Origin: Sisyra terminalis
Taxonomy: Eukaryota; Arthropoda; Insecta; Neuroptera; Sisyridae
Length of the DNA: 64,000 bases
Direction: 5' to 3'
Assembly: GCA_958496175.1 (NCBI GenBank)
Contig: OY292278.1
Location: 3,844,001-3,908,000 of the forward strand
Part shown: positions 34,664 to 47,504 of the stretch, piece by piece
How positions within the stretch are numbered: the first letter of the stretch is position 1
How the letters are laid out: every line of letters begins with the position of its first letter
Made by a program: the position numbers and the translations under genes
Notes under the pieces: model-generated
Databases searched by the model: none
The model's input: the letters and a program-made list of their open reading frames with translations, nothing else
What the model was told of the DNA's origin: nothing

Positions 34664-35560
34664 AATGACTCGTTTATTTTGAAAGTGGCGTAAGTCCATT
34701 TCAAGGACGGTCTATATGGTGATTCATCTTCTTCTAACTAGAACAAACTTTGTTAATTATTTAACTGCTAAGTTTTCAAAAATTACTGATTTTAGTTGTT
34801 AATAAAAACACTATAGGGATTGTTCTTAAAATGGACTTAACTCACTTTCAAAATAAACGGCGCATATAATAAAAAAATAATTTAAAAAAAAAATCCCCTA
34901 AAAGAGTCATAAATGGTAGCAAAGTTTGTATTGGATAACATCTTATGAACAATCGAAATTTCAAATTTCATATTCAAAATGCCGTTATAGACGAAACCTT
35001 TTTACCTCTTAATATAAAAAAATTGTTACTAGAACAAAGTATGCTTATTATTTAATTGCTAAGTTTTCAGAAATTACTGGTTTTAACAAAAACGCCCATT
35101 ATTCCTTCCTCCTTAGTATCTTATGTTCCTATGGTTAAAAATGATAACACTATAGAGATTGTTCTTGAAATGGACTTAACTCACTTTCAAAATAAACGGC
35201 GCATATAATAAGAAAGGATTTCAAAAAAAAAATCCCCTAATAGAGTCAAAAATGGTAGCAAAGGTTGTATAGGATAACATCTTATGAACAATCGAAATTG
35301 CATAATTAAAATGCCGTTATAGACGAAACCTTATTACCGCTTAATACAAAAAAAATTGTTACTAGAACAAAGTTTGGTAATTATTTAATTGCTAAGTTTT
35401 CAGAAATTATTGATTTTAACAAAAACGCCAATTATTCCCTCCTCCTCCTTAGTATCTTATGTTCCTATGGTTAAAAATGATAACACTATAGGGACTGTTC
35501 TTGAAATGGACTTAACTCACTTTCAAAATAAACGGTTCAAATTACACTTCCTCGACTGTA
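34664..35560. repeat. Tandemly amplified short TIR element (about 340-bp units)
   Basis: The block ending TTCAAAATAAACGGCGCATA occurs at about 34868 and 35210, and TTCAAAATAAACGGTTC near 35545. Between them, AATCCCCTAA, AGAGTCA, GGTAGCAAAG and AATGCCGTTATAGACGAAAC repeat with about 340-bp spacing. The outer left end TGACTCGTTTATTTTGAAAG is the same TIR as at 7362 and 58205. The frame at 35389-35574 is repeat read-through. Confidence 0.75.
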
Positions 35561-36732
35561 CTATACCCAATTAAGCAAGTCAATCTTTAAAAGAATTCTT
35601 CAACATTCTGTATACCATAAAACTTCTTTTGACCAACAACTTAATTTACGAGAAAAATTAAAATATTCTTTATGAAATCTTAAACTAATTAAAAACATTA
35701 ATTCATTTCTTTTTCTTACCGAACGACTTGTCCGAAGAAAAAAAAATTTAAATCCCCACACAAGTTGTTCCCATAAATTAAGTTCCACTTATTCGGCAAA
35801 TATGTCTTAATTAAAGTAATTAAAGTAAAAAAAAAAACAATTAAAATTCATCACTTGCACGTCACACACTATAATTCATCCAGATGGTTGGACGAGTGGA
35901 AAAGTTCATTTACCAAATTGAGTTTGTGCAACAATGAAAGATTGAAATGTTTGAGGAAATTATTTGGTTTTATTTCTGTTTAAGTTGGCGGAAAAGGTTT
36001 ACGGTTTTTTTATCAGTTGTACAAAGGATTAAATAATTCGCGGGTACCACTGTGATTTCGTTTGTTGTAACGCCTGTGAATGTCTAATCCTTTTATTAAC
36101 TGCGTGAAAGATAAAGAAGAAAAAAAATCAAAACAAATTGACCATGGAATTAATTTCAACCAGTCGAAAGTCGAAATCAGGTGTTAGATAAATTGTTTAA
36201 GAGATTTTGGAGCTAGCAGTGCCGCATTGCACCGTAAAAATCTTAGAATTTGATAAGTTTTTCTCTCCTCAGTTCGGTCTACAATGATAAGCATAGAGTA
36301 ATGATTGTAATGAAGTGATGGTATGGGTGCGTTGTAAAATTTCTAGATAAACACAAAAATTGAAATGATGCCAGAAAAATGTAGGAAAATTTCGTTGTTA
36401 TGTTGACATTTGGTGGGTGATGTTTTTCTGCGTAAATTACGTAGAACATCAGTAGTTTCTTATCGTTTGTTTGGGTAGAGGTTTAGGCTTGTTTTTTTTT
36501 TTTTTTTTTTGAGATATTTGCATTGAATTTTAGTAAAATTAGATATGAATTGAAAATGAGGAGATTGTGAGGAAATAATTTGATATTTTTTTTATGATTG
36601 AGAAAATGTCTTTCCAAAAAGTTGAAGAAAATCTACCCAATGGTGTTCCACTGGAAAATTGATTATTTTTTTTCGTATTACTCTAATATTTCAAATCAAT
36701 TCTTACTTACAATAGTTCTTAATTAAAAAAGT
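35561..36732. other. AT-rich DNA, no gene seen
   Basis: No exons or repeat ends recognised. There is a poly-T run at 36491-36510. Confidence 0.45.
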
Positions 36733-36736
36733 TTAA

Positions 36737-37498
36737 GGGGGTATTCTAGTCTAGAAATTTGAAAAAATCAAAAAAAAATTTTTTTTCACAATCCGATTGT
36801 TTAGAGATTCAAAAATATCCTCCAAAAAGGATTTTTCAAAATTCAAATTATTTCCGAAGTTATAACGGTTTTGTATGAAGCTGGGATGGCTAATTAAGAG
36901 AATATAAGTAATACAGACTATTCTATCAATTACGCTGCCTGAAACTTAACGTAAAACTTTAAACGCGTTTTTCTCGAAACTGTCTTTTTCAAAACGATAC
37001 CCACAATTTCTCAGGTTCTACTGAACCGATTTACCTGAAATTTTTACAGAGTCTTCTTTATAGACTTGTCTATGTCTGGAATCCCCAAATCCCCAAATTT
37101 TGATTTTTACTATTTTTAAAAAATTCGAAACAGTCAAAAAATGTGGTACAAAAATTGTTTCTTTTTCAGGCAGTCGCCATTCGTGAAAATTTTTTTTTCA
37201 TACTTTTCCGTAGTTCCAGACATTGCGACATTATTCTAGATTAATAATCTTTCTTTTTTTTGGGGTCAGATTACTAGGAGGGTTGAAATCGTGGGTATGG
37301 TCACGTGCCAATCTTTTGAGACCCCCCACTTCATCAGCTGCTAATTTTTGAAATTTTTAACTTTTTTTATTTTTTTCTGTATTTTTGAAATGTTAATAAA
37401 TAACTGATAAAAAAATGGACGGTAAAATATTAATTGGCTATTTTTTATGACACTTTAAAAATTACCTGAAATTCATGCCTCTAGACTAGAATACTCCC
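36737..37498. mobile_element. piggyBac-like MITE flanked by TTAA
   Basis: The ends are GGGGGTATTCTAGTCTAGA and the inverse TCTAGACTAGAATACTCCC. TTAA is present immediately outside both (36733-36736 and 37499-37502). A TTAA duplication next to G/C-rich ends is characteristic of piggyBac transposons. The interior has no transposase frame. The TTAA rule is visible; the superfamily assignment is inference. Confidence 0.65.
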
Positions 37499-37500
37499 TT

Positions 37501-39151
37501 AAAGGATCTGGCAGGATTCACATGGCGAGTTGGCCTCCAAATAGGAACCTATGTCGAAACTTATGTTAAAATATCGGCTTGATAAACAAACACATTTTAT
37601 ATACTTTTCGCGACCAAATTCCTCTTTGACCTGGAGATATGGCCAAAAATGTCCCCCTCCCAATGGCTATTTTTCAAAGTTATATATCTCAAAAACTAAT
37701 TAAGCTAGCGAAGTGAAACCAACGCGAGGCTTTAGATTATTTTACAGAGTATATCGTATATTTTTTTTGGAATTTGAAGAAAAAAAAATTGTACTAAAAA
37801 AATCTAAAAAACAAATGAAATATTTTTTTTTAATGTATTCTCTGAAAATGACAATCACGAAAAAAATATATTTTATGCTTCTACATAAGCACTAGAACTC
37901 ATAAAAATTGCGTGCAAAAATAATTGGTGCAACACTCTGAAAAAAAATAAAATGTGATTAACGCCTAATAGTATACCTCGGTTTTTTTTTTTTCGAAGTG
38001 TTTCACCAACTTTTTTTTTCACAAAGCTTCAATTATAAATAGGCCATATATAAGAGCAAAACATATATTATTTTCATTATTGTTAGTCTAAGAAAACATA
38101 GCAATTTTTTTTTTTTTGTTTTTCTATATTTACTCTTAAGATGATTACCTTCAAGATCAAAATGATTGATCCCAAAAGGCAAAAAAATCAACTAGTGTTC
38201 AATTTTTATTAAAATATGAATAAAAAAAAATTATCGTCACAGTTATAATTTATTACAACTGGAATACTATGAGTCTCCAATTAATTCTGGGTACATATTG
38301 ACGGAATCTGAATTACTTGGTTTTCTTCGTTTAGCTTAGGATATTATTCACTGGCTCATACCAAATTTTTTACCGGTTCTACCTAAAGTGGGCGAATAAA
38401 TGAACTATCAAATAATATTCAATAATATTTTAATAAAAATTGAACACTAGTCGTTGTTTTTTTCTTTTGGGATCAATTATTTTGATCTTGAAGGTAATCA
38501 TCTTAAGAGTAAATATAGAAAAACAAAAAAAAAAACTAATAAATTTTTTTTTTTCTGTTTCCTTAGACTTACAATTATGAAAATAATATATGTTTTGCTT
38601 CTATATGTGGTCTATTTTTTATTGAAATTTTGTGAGAAAAAAATTGCTGAAACACTTCGAAAAAAAAATAAAACCGAGGTATACTTTTAAGCGTAAATCA
38701 CAATTTATTTTTTTTCAAGATGTTGCACCAACTATTTTTTCATGCAATTTTTATGAGTCATAGTGCTCATGTAGAAGCATAAAATATATTTTTTTCGTGA
38801 TTGTCATTTTCAGAGAACACCTAAAAAAAAATTATTTCATTTGTTTTTTGGATTTTTTTGTACAATTTTTTTTTTCTAAAAATTTCAAAAAAATATTTGA
38901 TATACTCTGTAAAATAATCTACAGCCTCGCGTTGGTTTCACGTCTCTAGCTTAATTAGTTTTTGAGATATATAACTTTGAAAAATAGCCATGCGGGGGGA
39001 CATTTTTGGCCATATCTCCAGGTCAACGAGGAATTTGGTCGCGAAAAGTATATAAAATGTGTTTGTTTATCAAGCCGATATTTTAACATAAGTTTCGACA
39101 TAGGTTCCTATTTGGGGTCCAACTCACCATGTGGATCTTGCTAGACCCTTT
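37501..39151. mobile_element. 1.65-kb near-complete palindrome
   Basis: The left end AAAGGATCTGGCAGGATT is inverted at the right (AATC...GATCTTGCTAGACCCTTT). The arms match all the way to a centre near 38325, so there is practically no spacer. Inside, CTAGTGTTCAATTTTTATTA and its inverse lie close to the centre. The element abuts the piggyBac-like MITE directly. No target duplication could be assigned. The frames at 37713, 38454 and 38962 are arm sequence. Confidence 0.75.
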
Positions 39152-40106
39152 CTATAAATATTCATTTACCACTTGAAATTACAAGAAGAAAAAAAAACAT
39201 TTCAACCTACTGAAGAAAATCTGTAAACAAGTTTCCACCATGCATTTGTATTCATTATAATTACTTTTCAAGTCTTTGCCACAATTTCATCTTTTTCAAA
39301 CAATTTCAAAATACAACCACCCGACGATAACGTGACAATTATACAGGGGAGGGAGGTGAGGAGGTGACGCGTCGCTACCAGCTTTAAAAGCTAAAAAAGC
39401 TCAATTCAACTTTGTTTCAAACATTAATTACGAAAGTCAAAGCTTTTTCTCAATTTAACTTCATTCCATTTCTGTTTATTTCTGTATATAAATGTTGACA
39501 AAAACTTTACCTAAAAAATAATTGTTAACCATTTCATTGACAAAAACCGCCAAAATTGCAAAGATTGCAAAGAATACTTATACCTAACAATGGAAAAAAT
39601 CGTGACTTTCTGGTTTCAATCATTGAGTTGGGATCTCAATGAAAAGATTCTCATAATTAACTTATCAATTCAATAGAAATTAAAAAAAATATATACATAA
39701 TATAATAAATATTCCATCGTTTAGACTTGGAAATTGGATTGGGTATAGTTGTTGTTCTGGTATTTCAATTCATTCGATTTATGAGGGCTGGAGGGTTTTT
39801 TTTTTCAAATGCCGAAATCTCTACGTTTAAAGATCGATAAAGTAGAATGGACTTAATTTTTTGTTTGTTCTCACATTACATCATAATATTTTAATAATAT
39901 TATTAGGATCTATGAATCTTTGACTTATTTATTCAGTTCAGTGACCCATCGATTTTATTACGATCGTAATTTATTAGACTTGGGCTTATGACTTTAATTA
40001 TGCAAACAGAAATTGCGAAAAAAACATCAAATCTTTTTTGGAATCAATTTTGATTAATTTTAAGAGGAATTTGAAAAGAATCTCAAGGATAAATCACGTT
40101 TAAATA
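39152..40106. other. AT-rich DNA, no gene seen
   Basis: A locally less AT-rich segment, CAGGGGAGGGAGGTGAGGAG near 39343-39365, is the only feature of note. Confidence 0.45.
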
Positions 40107-41447
40107 AATCACATTTTTTTTCTTAATTATATCGAAAATATTGTTGGGAATGACAAAAAAAATGCTGTGAAAGTTTAAGCTCTTAATATTAAGTATTAAG
40201 AGGTGCCGCATCGCAAATTTCGATTTTCCATTTGAAATAACATGGGAACAATATTCTCTTGCACTTTGGAATTTTATAGCTCACGTTAGTGATAATATTT
40301 CGGAATGATCAAGATATATTCTTATAGAAAATGGAACGATCTACAAAAAATATCTCCTACAAGTTTTTGATATATTTATTCCTTCAAAAGTTATTCGAGG
40401 TCAAAGTAGAACTGAAGAGAAATTTTAATATTTTTTCAATTTTTTGACGCAACCATCAATTTTATGACAAAATTTTATAAAACATTTTTTGTAGAGCACT
40501 TTTTTTCCTATAATTTATCTCTATAAAAGTTTTTGATATTTTTCACAGGTCCTAAGTTATTTAATTAAAAAAAAAAATATATATTTTTTATGATAAAAAT
40601 ATAATAATTCAGGGAGTATTATTAAATAACATGGGAACAATATTCTCTTGCACTTTGGAATTTCATAGCTTACTTTGGTGACAATATTTCGGAATAAGCA
40701 AAGTATATTCTTGTAGAAAATTTAACAAACTACAAAAAAGGTCGTCCTACAAGTTTTTGATATATGTATTCCTTCATAAGTTATTCGAAGTCAAAGTTGA
40801 ACTAAAGATAAATTTTAATATTTTTTCAATTTTTTGACGCAACCGTCAATTTTATGAGAAAATTTTATAGGACATTTTTTGTTGAGCACTTTTTTTTCTA
40901 TACCTTATCTTTTTAAAAGTTTTTGATATTTTACACACGTCCTAAGTTATTTAATTAAAATAAAAAAATTATGTTAAAAATATAATAATTCTGGGAATTT
41001 TCAGTTAAATGCAAAAAAATTAAGACCTTTGAAAAATATTAAAATATTTTCTAGAGATAAGTTATATAAGTTGTAGGAAAAAAAGTGCTCTATAAAAAAT
41101 GTTCTATAAAATTTTCTCATAAAGTTGATGGTTGCGTCAAAAAATTGAAAATATTAAAATTTCTCTTCAGTTCTACTTTGACCTCGAATAACTTTTGAAG
41201 GAATAAATATATCAAAAATCAGTACGAGACCTTTTTTGTAGATCGTTCAATTTTCTACAAGAATATACCTTGGTCATTCCGAAATATTGTCACCAACGTG
41301 AGCTACAAAATTCCAAAGTGCAAGAGAATATTGTTCCCATGTTATTTCTATGAAAAATCGAAATTTGCAATGCGGCACCTCTTAATATTAATATTAAGAG
41401 CTCTAACTTTCACAGGATTTTTTTTTGTCATTAATCTAGTCTACCTA
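40107..41447. mobile_element. hAT-like palindromic MITE, family D, ends eroded
   Basis: The left arm starts at TCTTAATTATATCGAAAATA without the TAGACTGATTC end; the right end shows only TAGTCTA near 41447. As in the 16.8-kb copy, an extra arm segment (GTGACAATATTTCGGAATAA..., 40677-40950) is inserted between the two arms. Contains GCTCTTAATATTAAGTATTA and GTTATTCGAGGTCAAAG. The frame at 41298-41498 is arm sequence. Confidence 0.7.
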
Positions 41448-41699
41448 TTACATTCTGATATATCCTTTATATTACATATCGATTTAGACCTGAAATAATG
41501 AAATTTGGAAAAGAATTAAAATTAGCATTTTTTTCTTAAATATTCTATGCCAAAATTGCAAGGAATTTATTCAAAATATGCAGAATCCCTTTCAAGCAGT
41601 GGTTTCTTGACTTTCAATTATTTTTTTTCCCGATATTTCTTTGAAAAAAAAACAATTTAATTAAGGCTTATGGTAATAAATATGTAAAATGCATTAGGT
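41448..41699. other. Short AT-rich spacer
   Basis: Nothing recognised. Confidence 0.4.
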
Positions 41700-42013
41700 A
41701 TTGTCTATGTGGGCTATGCTTTTTTGTTGTTCTGTTGTTGAAACAAATGAACATCGCCCGAGATTGCTAAGCCAAGCCGCCGTAGTTGTTTACAAGCGGC
41801 GTTCGTTTTTTGTTTTTGTGAAATTTTCTCGTGGAAAAAACGTTTTTAATAGTTAAAGTTATTATTTAAGTTGTATAAAGTTAAAAAAAATATTTTTCGC
41901 GAATAATTCGAAAGTAAAAGTGTTGTGCATATTTCAGTGGACATTTTCCAATGGTTTGTTAATGGAATTGGTGGTGAAAATTACGTTTGGAGTTTGGGCA
42001 TCTTCTTTTGAAG
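41700..42013 (+). promoter_or_regulatory. Candidate promoter, 5' UTR and first coding exon
   Basis: A less AT-rich patch (CATCGCCCGAGATTGCTAAG, AAGCCGCCGTAGTTG, ACAAGCGGCG) is followed by about 170 bp of leader-like sequence. An ATG at 41962 then gives MELVVKITFGVWASSFE before a donor AAG|GTTAGA at 42013/42014. The peptide could be a secretion signal, and a minimal upstream ATG...TAA lies at 41951. No partner exon was found downstream, so this is a weak candidate; a chance combination is possible. Confidence 0.25.
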
Positions 42014-42859
42014 GTTAGATTTTCTTTTTGCATTGAATCCAAATACTTTTGCAATTTGTAATCTTTTTTGAGATTGCATTTGTACAGTATTTGATTATTT
42101 TCTCGTTAAGAATTTGACTAAAAATTGTTTTTCATGGGAAAATTTTGCTCAATCACATAATTTAAACTACAAAAGGATTGACGCATTTGTACATTCAAAA
42201 AATGCATTTTTTGCAAGCGTTATGATGACATGATAGATGAAATCTTAATTTTCTGTCTACATTTTCTAAAATTAGCGATTTCTTTTTATTTGAAGAGTCC
42301 ATTAAGTTCCTCGATGCATCTAGATGCATCTTTTTTATTGAAATAAATTCAATTAAATTTGTTTTCCGAGGAATTAGTATTGTTGGGAATTGCGTTTGGT
42401 TTCAAGAAAAACTAACCAATTTTCTTGTTGACGAAATTTAGTTTTTACAGTAGCACATTTGTTTTCATTATTGTTATACTCTTTTGTTTTTTTAATAAAC
42501 AATCAATTACAACTAATGGACAAGCCAACTAGAATTTGAAATTATTATTTCCATGATACATTTATGCAAAGGCCACTTAATCAATTTTAATATTATTATT
42601 TTTGAATATTCCAACAAGTATGGATCTATTTTAGTCTTTTTTGTAATTTTCGGTAACATAAACTAGAAATATACAGAAATTTTTCTTTTGAGTCGCTGGT
42701 TACGAAAATGGTGTCTTTTATGTTCGTTAACGTAGGTACCTGGGGATAAGCGTGGACGTCATCTCCTGGAGTTTAGGTTCGATGATAAGTCTGGAGGCCC
42801 AAGAATCGTATCTTTGTAGATTTATTAAGTCCCTCGATGGACTTAATTCGAAATAAAAA
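42014..42859. other. AT-rich DNA; possible intron
   Basis: Nothing recognised except a less AT-rich stretch at 42720-42830 (GGGGATAAGCGTGGACGTCA) without an open splice-bounded frame. Confidence 0.35.
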
Positions 42860-43490
42860 AAAATCGAATATTTTTTTTTTTGAAAAGTATATCGAAAATA
42901 TTAGTGACAAAAAAAAAGATCGGGGAGATTTGAGCCCTTAAAATTAATATTAAGAGGTCTATCATCTTTAATGTCGATTTTTAGTTTGTACTTTCATTTT
43001 TGCGTCAATGCTGTGCAACTATCAAGGTAAAAAAATCATTTGTCCATATATTAATAGACAATCAAATTCCCTACAAAAAATGTGTCCATGAAAATTTTTG
43101 CTAGACACGCCGTTTCCGAATCATCAAGCTTCAGACATTGATATAATTTTAAAATTTATCTACTTTATTTTGGAATTTTGTAACTAACGAACAAATCAAT
43201 ATATAGAAATGAACAATATAGATTGTTGAAGAGAATTTAATGCTCTACAAAAAAGATCTCGTAACGTTTTTATACAAAATCACTTTCAAAATTGGTTCAA
43301 CATGAAAAAAAACAATAAATTAATTTTTCCTTCAACTTTAATTATGAATAACTTTTGAAGAAGTAGATTTACCAAAAAAATTTTAGAGACTTTATTTGTA
43401 GAGCATTCAATTCCATTCAAGAATCTATATTGTTCATTTATATATATATATATATATATATTTGTTCGTTAGTTACAAAATTCGAAAATA
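42860..43490. mobile_element. hAT-like palindromic MITE, family C, right arm truncated
   Basis: The left arm begins AATATTTTTTTTTTTGAAAA, TATATCGAAAATATTAGTGA and continues with CCCTTAAAATTAATATTAAG and TTTAATGCTCTACAAAAAAG. The right arm is present from about 43330 (inverse motif TTGTAGAGCATTCAATTCC near 43400) but stops near 43490, where a Helentron-like fragment begins. The terminal TAGACTGGG is missing on the left. A TA microsatellite lies at 43438-43461. Confidence 0.6.
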
Positions 43491-43494
43491 ACTA

Positions 43495-43838
43495 AAAATA
43501 TTTTTACAGATTATTTTCCTACTTTAAATTACCTTTCCAATGATATACAACTCGCCTGTCTAAAGTATTTTTTTTTTCATCCCTAGAGAATACCTTCCCT
43601 TATTATTTTTAAGGGATAAGTAGCCTAATGTGAGTGAGAAATTGTGTTGTATCTTAATACCAAATTTCATTAAATTCGGTTGTTCCGTTCTTTAGTTAAA
43701 TCAGGACACACAAACAGACAGACAGACAAAAATTTTAAAAAATGTTAAATTTGGAATAAAAAACAAATATTTACCTTAAAATTAGGTTCAAAATTGAAAT
43801 TGACAGACAGACGTAAAAATTTTATATATGTATAAGTA
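43495..43838 (-). mobile_element. Helentron-like fragment, reverse orientation
   Basis: Contains the inverse of ACTAAAGAACGGAACAACCG and TTATTATTTTTAAGGG, and GACAGACAGACAGACA, collinear with the 5' third of the 47505-49668 copy read in reverse. A family A' MITE is inserted at its far end. Confidence 0.65.
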
Positions 43839-43839
43839 T

Positions 43840-44639
43840 TAGGGTGATTTTTTCTTTGCTTCCATGCCGAAATTTTGTTGGAAATACTTCAAAAAAAAAT
43901 CCCTGAAAGTTTGAGCTCTTAATAATAATATTAAGTACTCGCTCACAGCGTGTGAATATTTTCCATTTAAAATACACGTAAACTTTGATTTTTTTTTTTT
44001 AAATTTTTTATAGCTCAGCGACATTTTATGGTATCGCCTCGCTCAAAGTCGCGATTTTTTTACAATTGTATGCTCTACAAAAGTGCCTGTTGCGGCAAAA
44101 TCGAAATTTACACGGGCGAGGTAGTACGGGTCCCTAAACCAAGATTTTTCATAGATTTTTCGTTTTTCTCTCAGTAACTCATGAATTACAAGACCTACTG
44201 AAAAAATGTAAATGACAAATTTATAGGAAATTTAATTGACTACAAAAAAGTTTCAGAAAACTAAATTGCTAAGATCGATATTTCTCGAGATATTGAGCCT
44301 CGAATTTCTCTTACTATAAAATTTTTACGGATTATAGAGTAAAATTTAAGAAAATATTGATTTTTTTTTTTAAGTAAAAATTATTAAAAATGGGCACTTT
44401 TGTAGAGCATACAATTGTAAAAAAATTCCGACTTTGAGCAAGGCGATACCATAAAATGTCGCTGAGCTATAAAAATTTAAAAAAAAAATAATCAAAGTTT
44501 ACGTGTATTTTAAATGGAAAATATTCACACGCTGTGAGCGAGTACTTAATATTAATATTAAGAACTCAAATTTTCAGGGAATTTTTTTTGAATTATTTCC
44601 AACAAAATTTCGGCATGGGAGCAAAAAAAAATCACTCTA
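43840..44639. mobile_element. hAT-like palindromic MITE, family A' with 8-bp TSD
   Basis: Starts TAGGGTGATTTTTTCTTTGC, ends AAAAATCACTCTA. It is flanked by ATAAGTAT on both sides (43832-43839 and 44640-44647). It is a near-perfect palindrome of 800 bp. The ends resemble family A but continue with TTCCATGCCGAAATTTTG instead of TCCCATCGTG, and the interior is diverged, so it is a separate subfamily. Contains ATGCTCTACAAAAGTGCC. Confidence 0.85.
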
Positions 44640-44647
44640 ATAAGTAT

Positions 44648-45809
44648 AGATATTGACAGCAATTTGATTTGATTTTACTCCGATTTTCTTCTCGATTGAA
44701 TTGAACAAGTGTAAATCAAACTTTACAGACAAATATGGAAAAAAAAATTAATCATTTATGTCAAATCCACAAGTTTCACTATTCGCACTGTTGTCACCCG
44801 ATAGTTTACCTTTTTCGGCTTATATTATATTCCACCACACATATATTGCAGTTGTACTACGAATCCAACATAATTATCGACGAGAAATAAAAATATTATG
44901 GCAAACCAGTATTCGGATTTGGTAAACCGTTAAGTCTATTTCATAATTCAATGGAATCGTTTAAAGATTGTCGGGGAATTCATTTTTGTACAAAAATTTA
45001 TAAATGCAAATATTATTCGAGTCATTCTCCCCTCATTATCGATCATTTAAACTCGAAACATCTCGCGTGCTACGATCATGAAATTTTGATTTTTTTTCTG
45101 CATTGAAATTGCATCATTTTTTACTTGCACTTCTTTCCAGTGTTGTTTGTGTGATAAAAATAGATGTTGGAATTGTGTGGAGAAAAATTAATAAGTCTAT
45201 GGTCGTTAATGATTTGAATGAGGACTTTTGCAATCAATTTACCGACAAATCAAATAATGAAAATAATTCTTGTCTACTTGGCCGACTATATTTTATTACA
45301 CTGTTCCATTAATCACTGTCTAGCCGTTTAGAAACATGTCAATGCATCGGATTTACGAGAAAAATCTACCAAGATAAATATATAAAAGTACAGAAAAAAA
45401 ATTGTTTTTAGTGCGTGGTGTTTGTCCACGTTTTACTTATTTACTGCATTGACACCCCTCGGTTCTTATTTATGGTCCACCAAAAAAAATCTCAACAATA
45501 TTTTCAAGAAAATATCCACCACAAAACTGCAACTGTATTTTTTTTTTAGACAAATCAACTCCTAAACCTGATATCCATTCGATTAAGAAACTAATACCGT
45601 AAATAAATTTACGATTAATAAAATCGATGAACCGTTAAATTTCGAAAAATGTCTAATCAAAAAATCGCAACAAATGCAACTTTCTACACTCATAATTCAT
45701 TTGCCAAACAAAAACCGTTACAAGTGTCCGACAAGCGACACAACTTCCTTCTAAAAATCCTATTAAAAATTGCATCGATCTATTGATCGTGAGCTCTGCA
45801 ACAATCACC

Positions 45810-45841
<32 letters not shown>

Positions 45842-46439
45842 AAATTTATATCATTACAGATAAGATATATTCGAACGACCAATAAAATTAGTTTGCATCA
45901 ACCAAATCATTTTAGGCTCAAGTTTTATGGCCGAAAAATTAATCATAAACTTTTATGTAACACAATCTTAACTATGCGCTATTAAGTAATAATAAAAAAA
46001 TCACATCAAAAATGATATTTTTGTCGCACATCCTGTTTATAGAAAATATGGCGAATTCTTCGTGCAACAAATGGCTTATAATATCTACATCAATAGTTCA
46101 AAGGGATCGCGCTAGTGTTGCGTGTTGAAATATGCACATAATTTAAAAAAGTTTGTCTTTGTGAAATTAAATACAACAAATGCTAAAAGTATTTAAAAAT
46201 CGTAAATCGCAACATTGTGAAACATATTTCGTTTCCACAATTGTGCTAATTGCTCTTTTCACGAAAGTTTTTGCAACAATCACTTAAAAAGATTTTCCTT
46301 GGAAAATCTTGAAAATTGATTGCAACATAGAAAAACTTTTAACAGCTAGTCACTTTCTTCACTAACAATAGATAACTTGGTTAGTTTTCAGAAAGAAAAA
46401 AACAGTTCTAACTTAAGACCTTAAGAATAAGATCTAGAT
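44648..46439. other. Mostly unique AT-rich DNA, no secure gene
   Basis: A frame at 45103-45312 begins MKLHHFLLALLSSVVCV, which looks like a signal peptide but has no splice context or family match. A 25-A run lies at 45810-45834. The short stretch at 46085-46120 (AAAGGGATCGCGCTAGTG) is less AT-rich. Nothing is secure. Confidence 0.4.
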
Positions 46440-46624
46440 AGTTTGACAGCATTGATGCAAAAATTAAAGCATAAATAAAAAATCGAAATTAAAGATGATA
46501 GACCTCTTAATATTAATATTAAGGGCTCAAACCTTCCCGAGATTTTTTTTTTTTTGGTCATCTAGAACAATATTTTCGATATACTTTTCAAAAAAAAAAT
46601 TGTCGATTTTTTTGACCCAGTCTA
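46440..46624. mobile_element. MITE family C, right-end fragment
   Basis: Contains CCTCTTAATATTAATATTAA and ATATTTTCGATATACTTTTC, and ends TTTTTGACCCAGTCTA, the inverse of TAGACTGGGTC. It directly abuts the Helentron-like element starting at 46627. The frame at 46495-46683 is repeat. Confidence 0.65.
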
Positions 46625-46626
46625 AT

Positions 46627-46995
46627 CTCTATCTTCTATCTATTATTATAAAGGGGAAAGATTTGATTGTTTGTTTGTTTTGAATAGGCTCCGAAACTAC
46701 TTTAACGATTTGAAATTTTTTTTCACTGTTGGAAAGCTACATTATTTCCGGTGAACATAGGCTATATTTAATTTTCAAAAAAATTAGGGATTCATACGAA
46801 AACTTCAATTATGTGTGAGAAAAATTACCAAAAAACTGTTTTACATTGCGTGCGCTGGTGATTTAACTAAAGAATGGAGCAACCGAATTCAATGAAATTT
46901 TATATTCAGATACAACACAACTACCCACACAAGTTAGGCTACTTATCATTACTTAAAATAATAATAAGCAGACGAAGTCGCGGGGATCAGCTAGT
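46627..46995 (+). mobile_element. Short complete Helentron-like non-autonomous element (about 370 bp)
   Basis: The 5' part reads TCTATCTATTATTATAAAGG then GGAAAGATTTGATTG, then AATAGGCTCCGAAACTACTT and AGGCTATATTTAATTTTC. Next come GTGCGCTGGTGATTTAACTA and the tail GCAGACGAAGTCGCGGGGAT plus CAGCTAGT. It gives both ends of the family and serves as the reference for the other copies here. No terminal inverted repeats or target duplication, as expected for rolling-circle elements. Confidence 0.75.
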
Positions 46996-47504
46996 GTACA
47001 TATAAGTTAATGGCAGTACTTTTGTAAAATCATAAAGTCAAGAAATGGCACAGTCGTTTGTTGTCAAATATTTATTGGTGTCAGCGCCTACTCTGTCTAT
47101 TTGACAGTTATTAACAGTTCATAAGGGAAATTATTTTTTCGTTACTTTTCCTATTTTCCTTTTAGCTTCTTTCTGTTTTCTGACCTTTAAAATATTCCTT
47201 GGTCTTCTAAAAAGAGCCAAAACGGTCCAGCTGTCGGCAAGTTTTTGCGAGACCAACATATCCCAACTCATTTTTATATAATAGAAGAACATTTTTAAAA
47301 AATAATAGCTATATTAGCTATTTTTGAAATGGAGTTAGGCCACTTTCAAAATTAACGGCTCATATAACTCATTTTTATATTTCTTAGCAAAAAATTAAGA
47401 TTTCATTTATCATTGGACAAATGTAAATTTTTTCAGGCATTTTCTGGATCTTATTCAGTACATGTTTTTTCATGTAGTTTTCTAATACTACATCTATACA
47501 TCCA
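46996..47504. other. AT-rich DNA with one end of the short TIR element
   Basis: At 47310-47372 ATTTTTGAAATGGAGTTAGG, CCACTTTCAAAATTAACGGC and TCATATAAC match the right end of the short TIR family seen at 7362 and 58205; the other end is absent. Nothing else recognised. Confidence 0.45.

Noticed and set aside
45103..45312. Signal-peptide-like frame MKLHHFLLALLSSVV
   Set aside because: No acceptor or donor context, no Cys pattern or family match downstream, and AT-rich DNA often yields Leu/Phe-rich starts.
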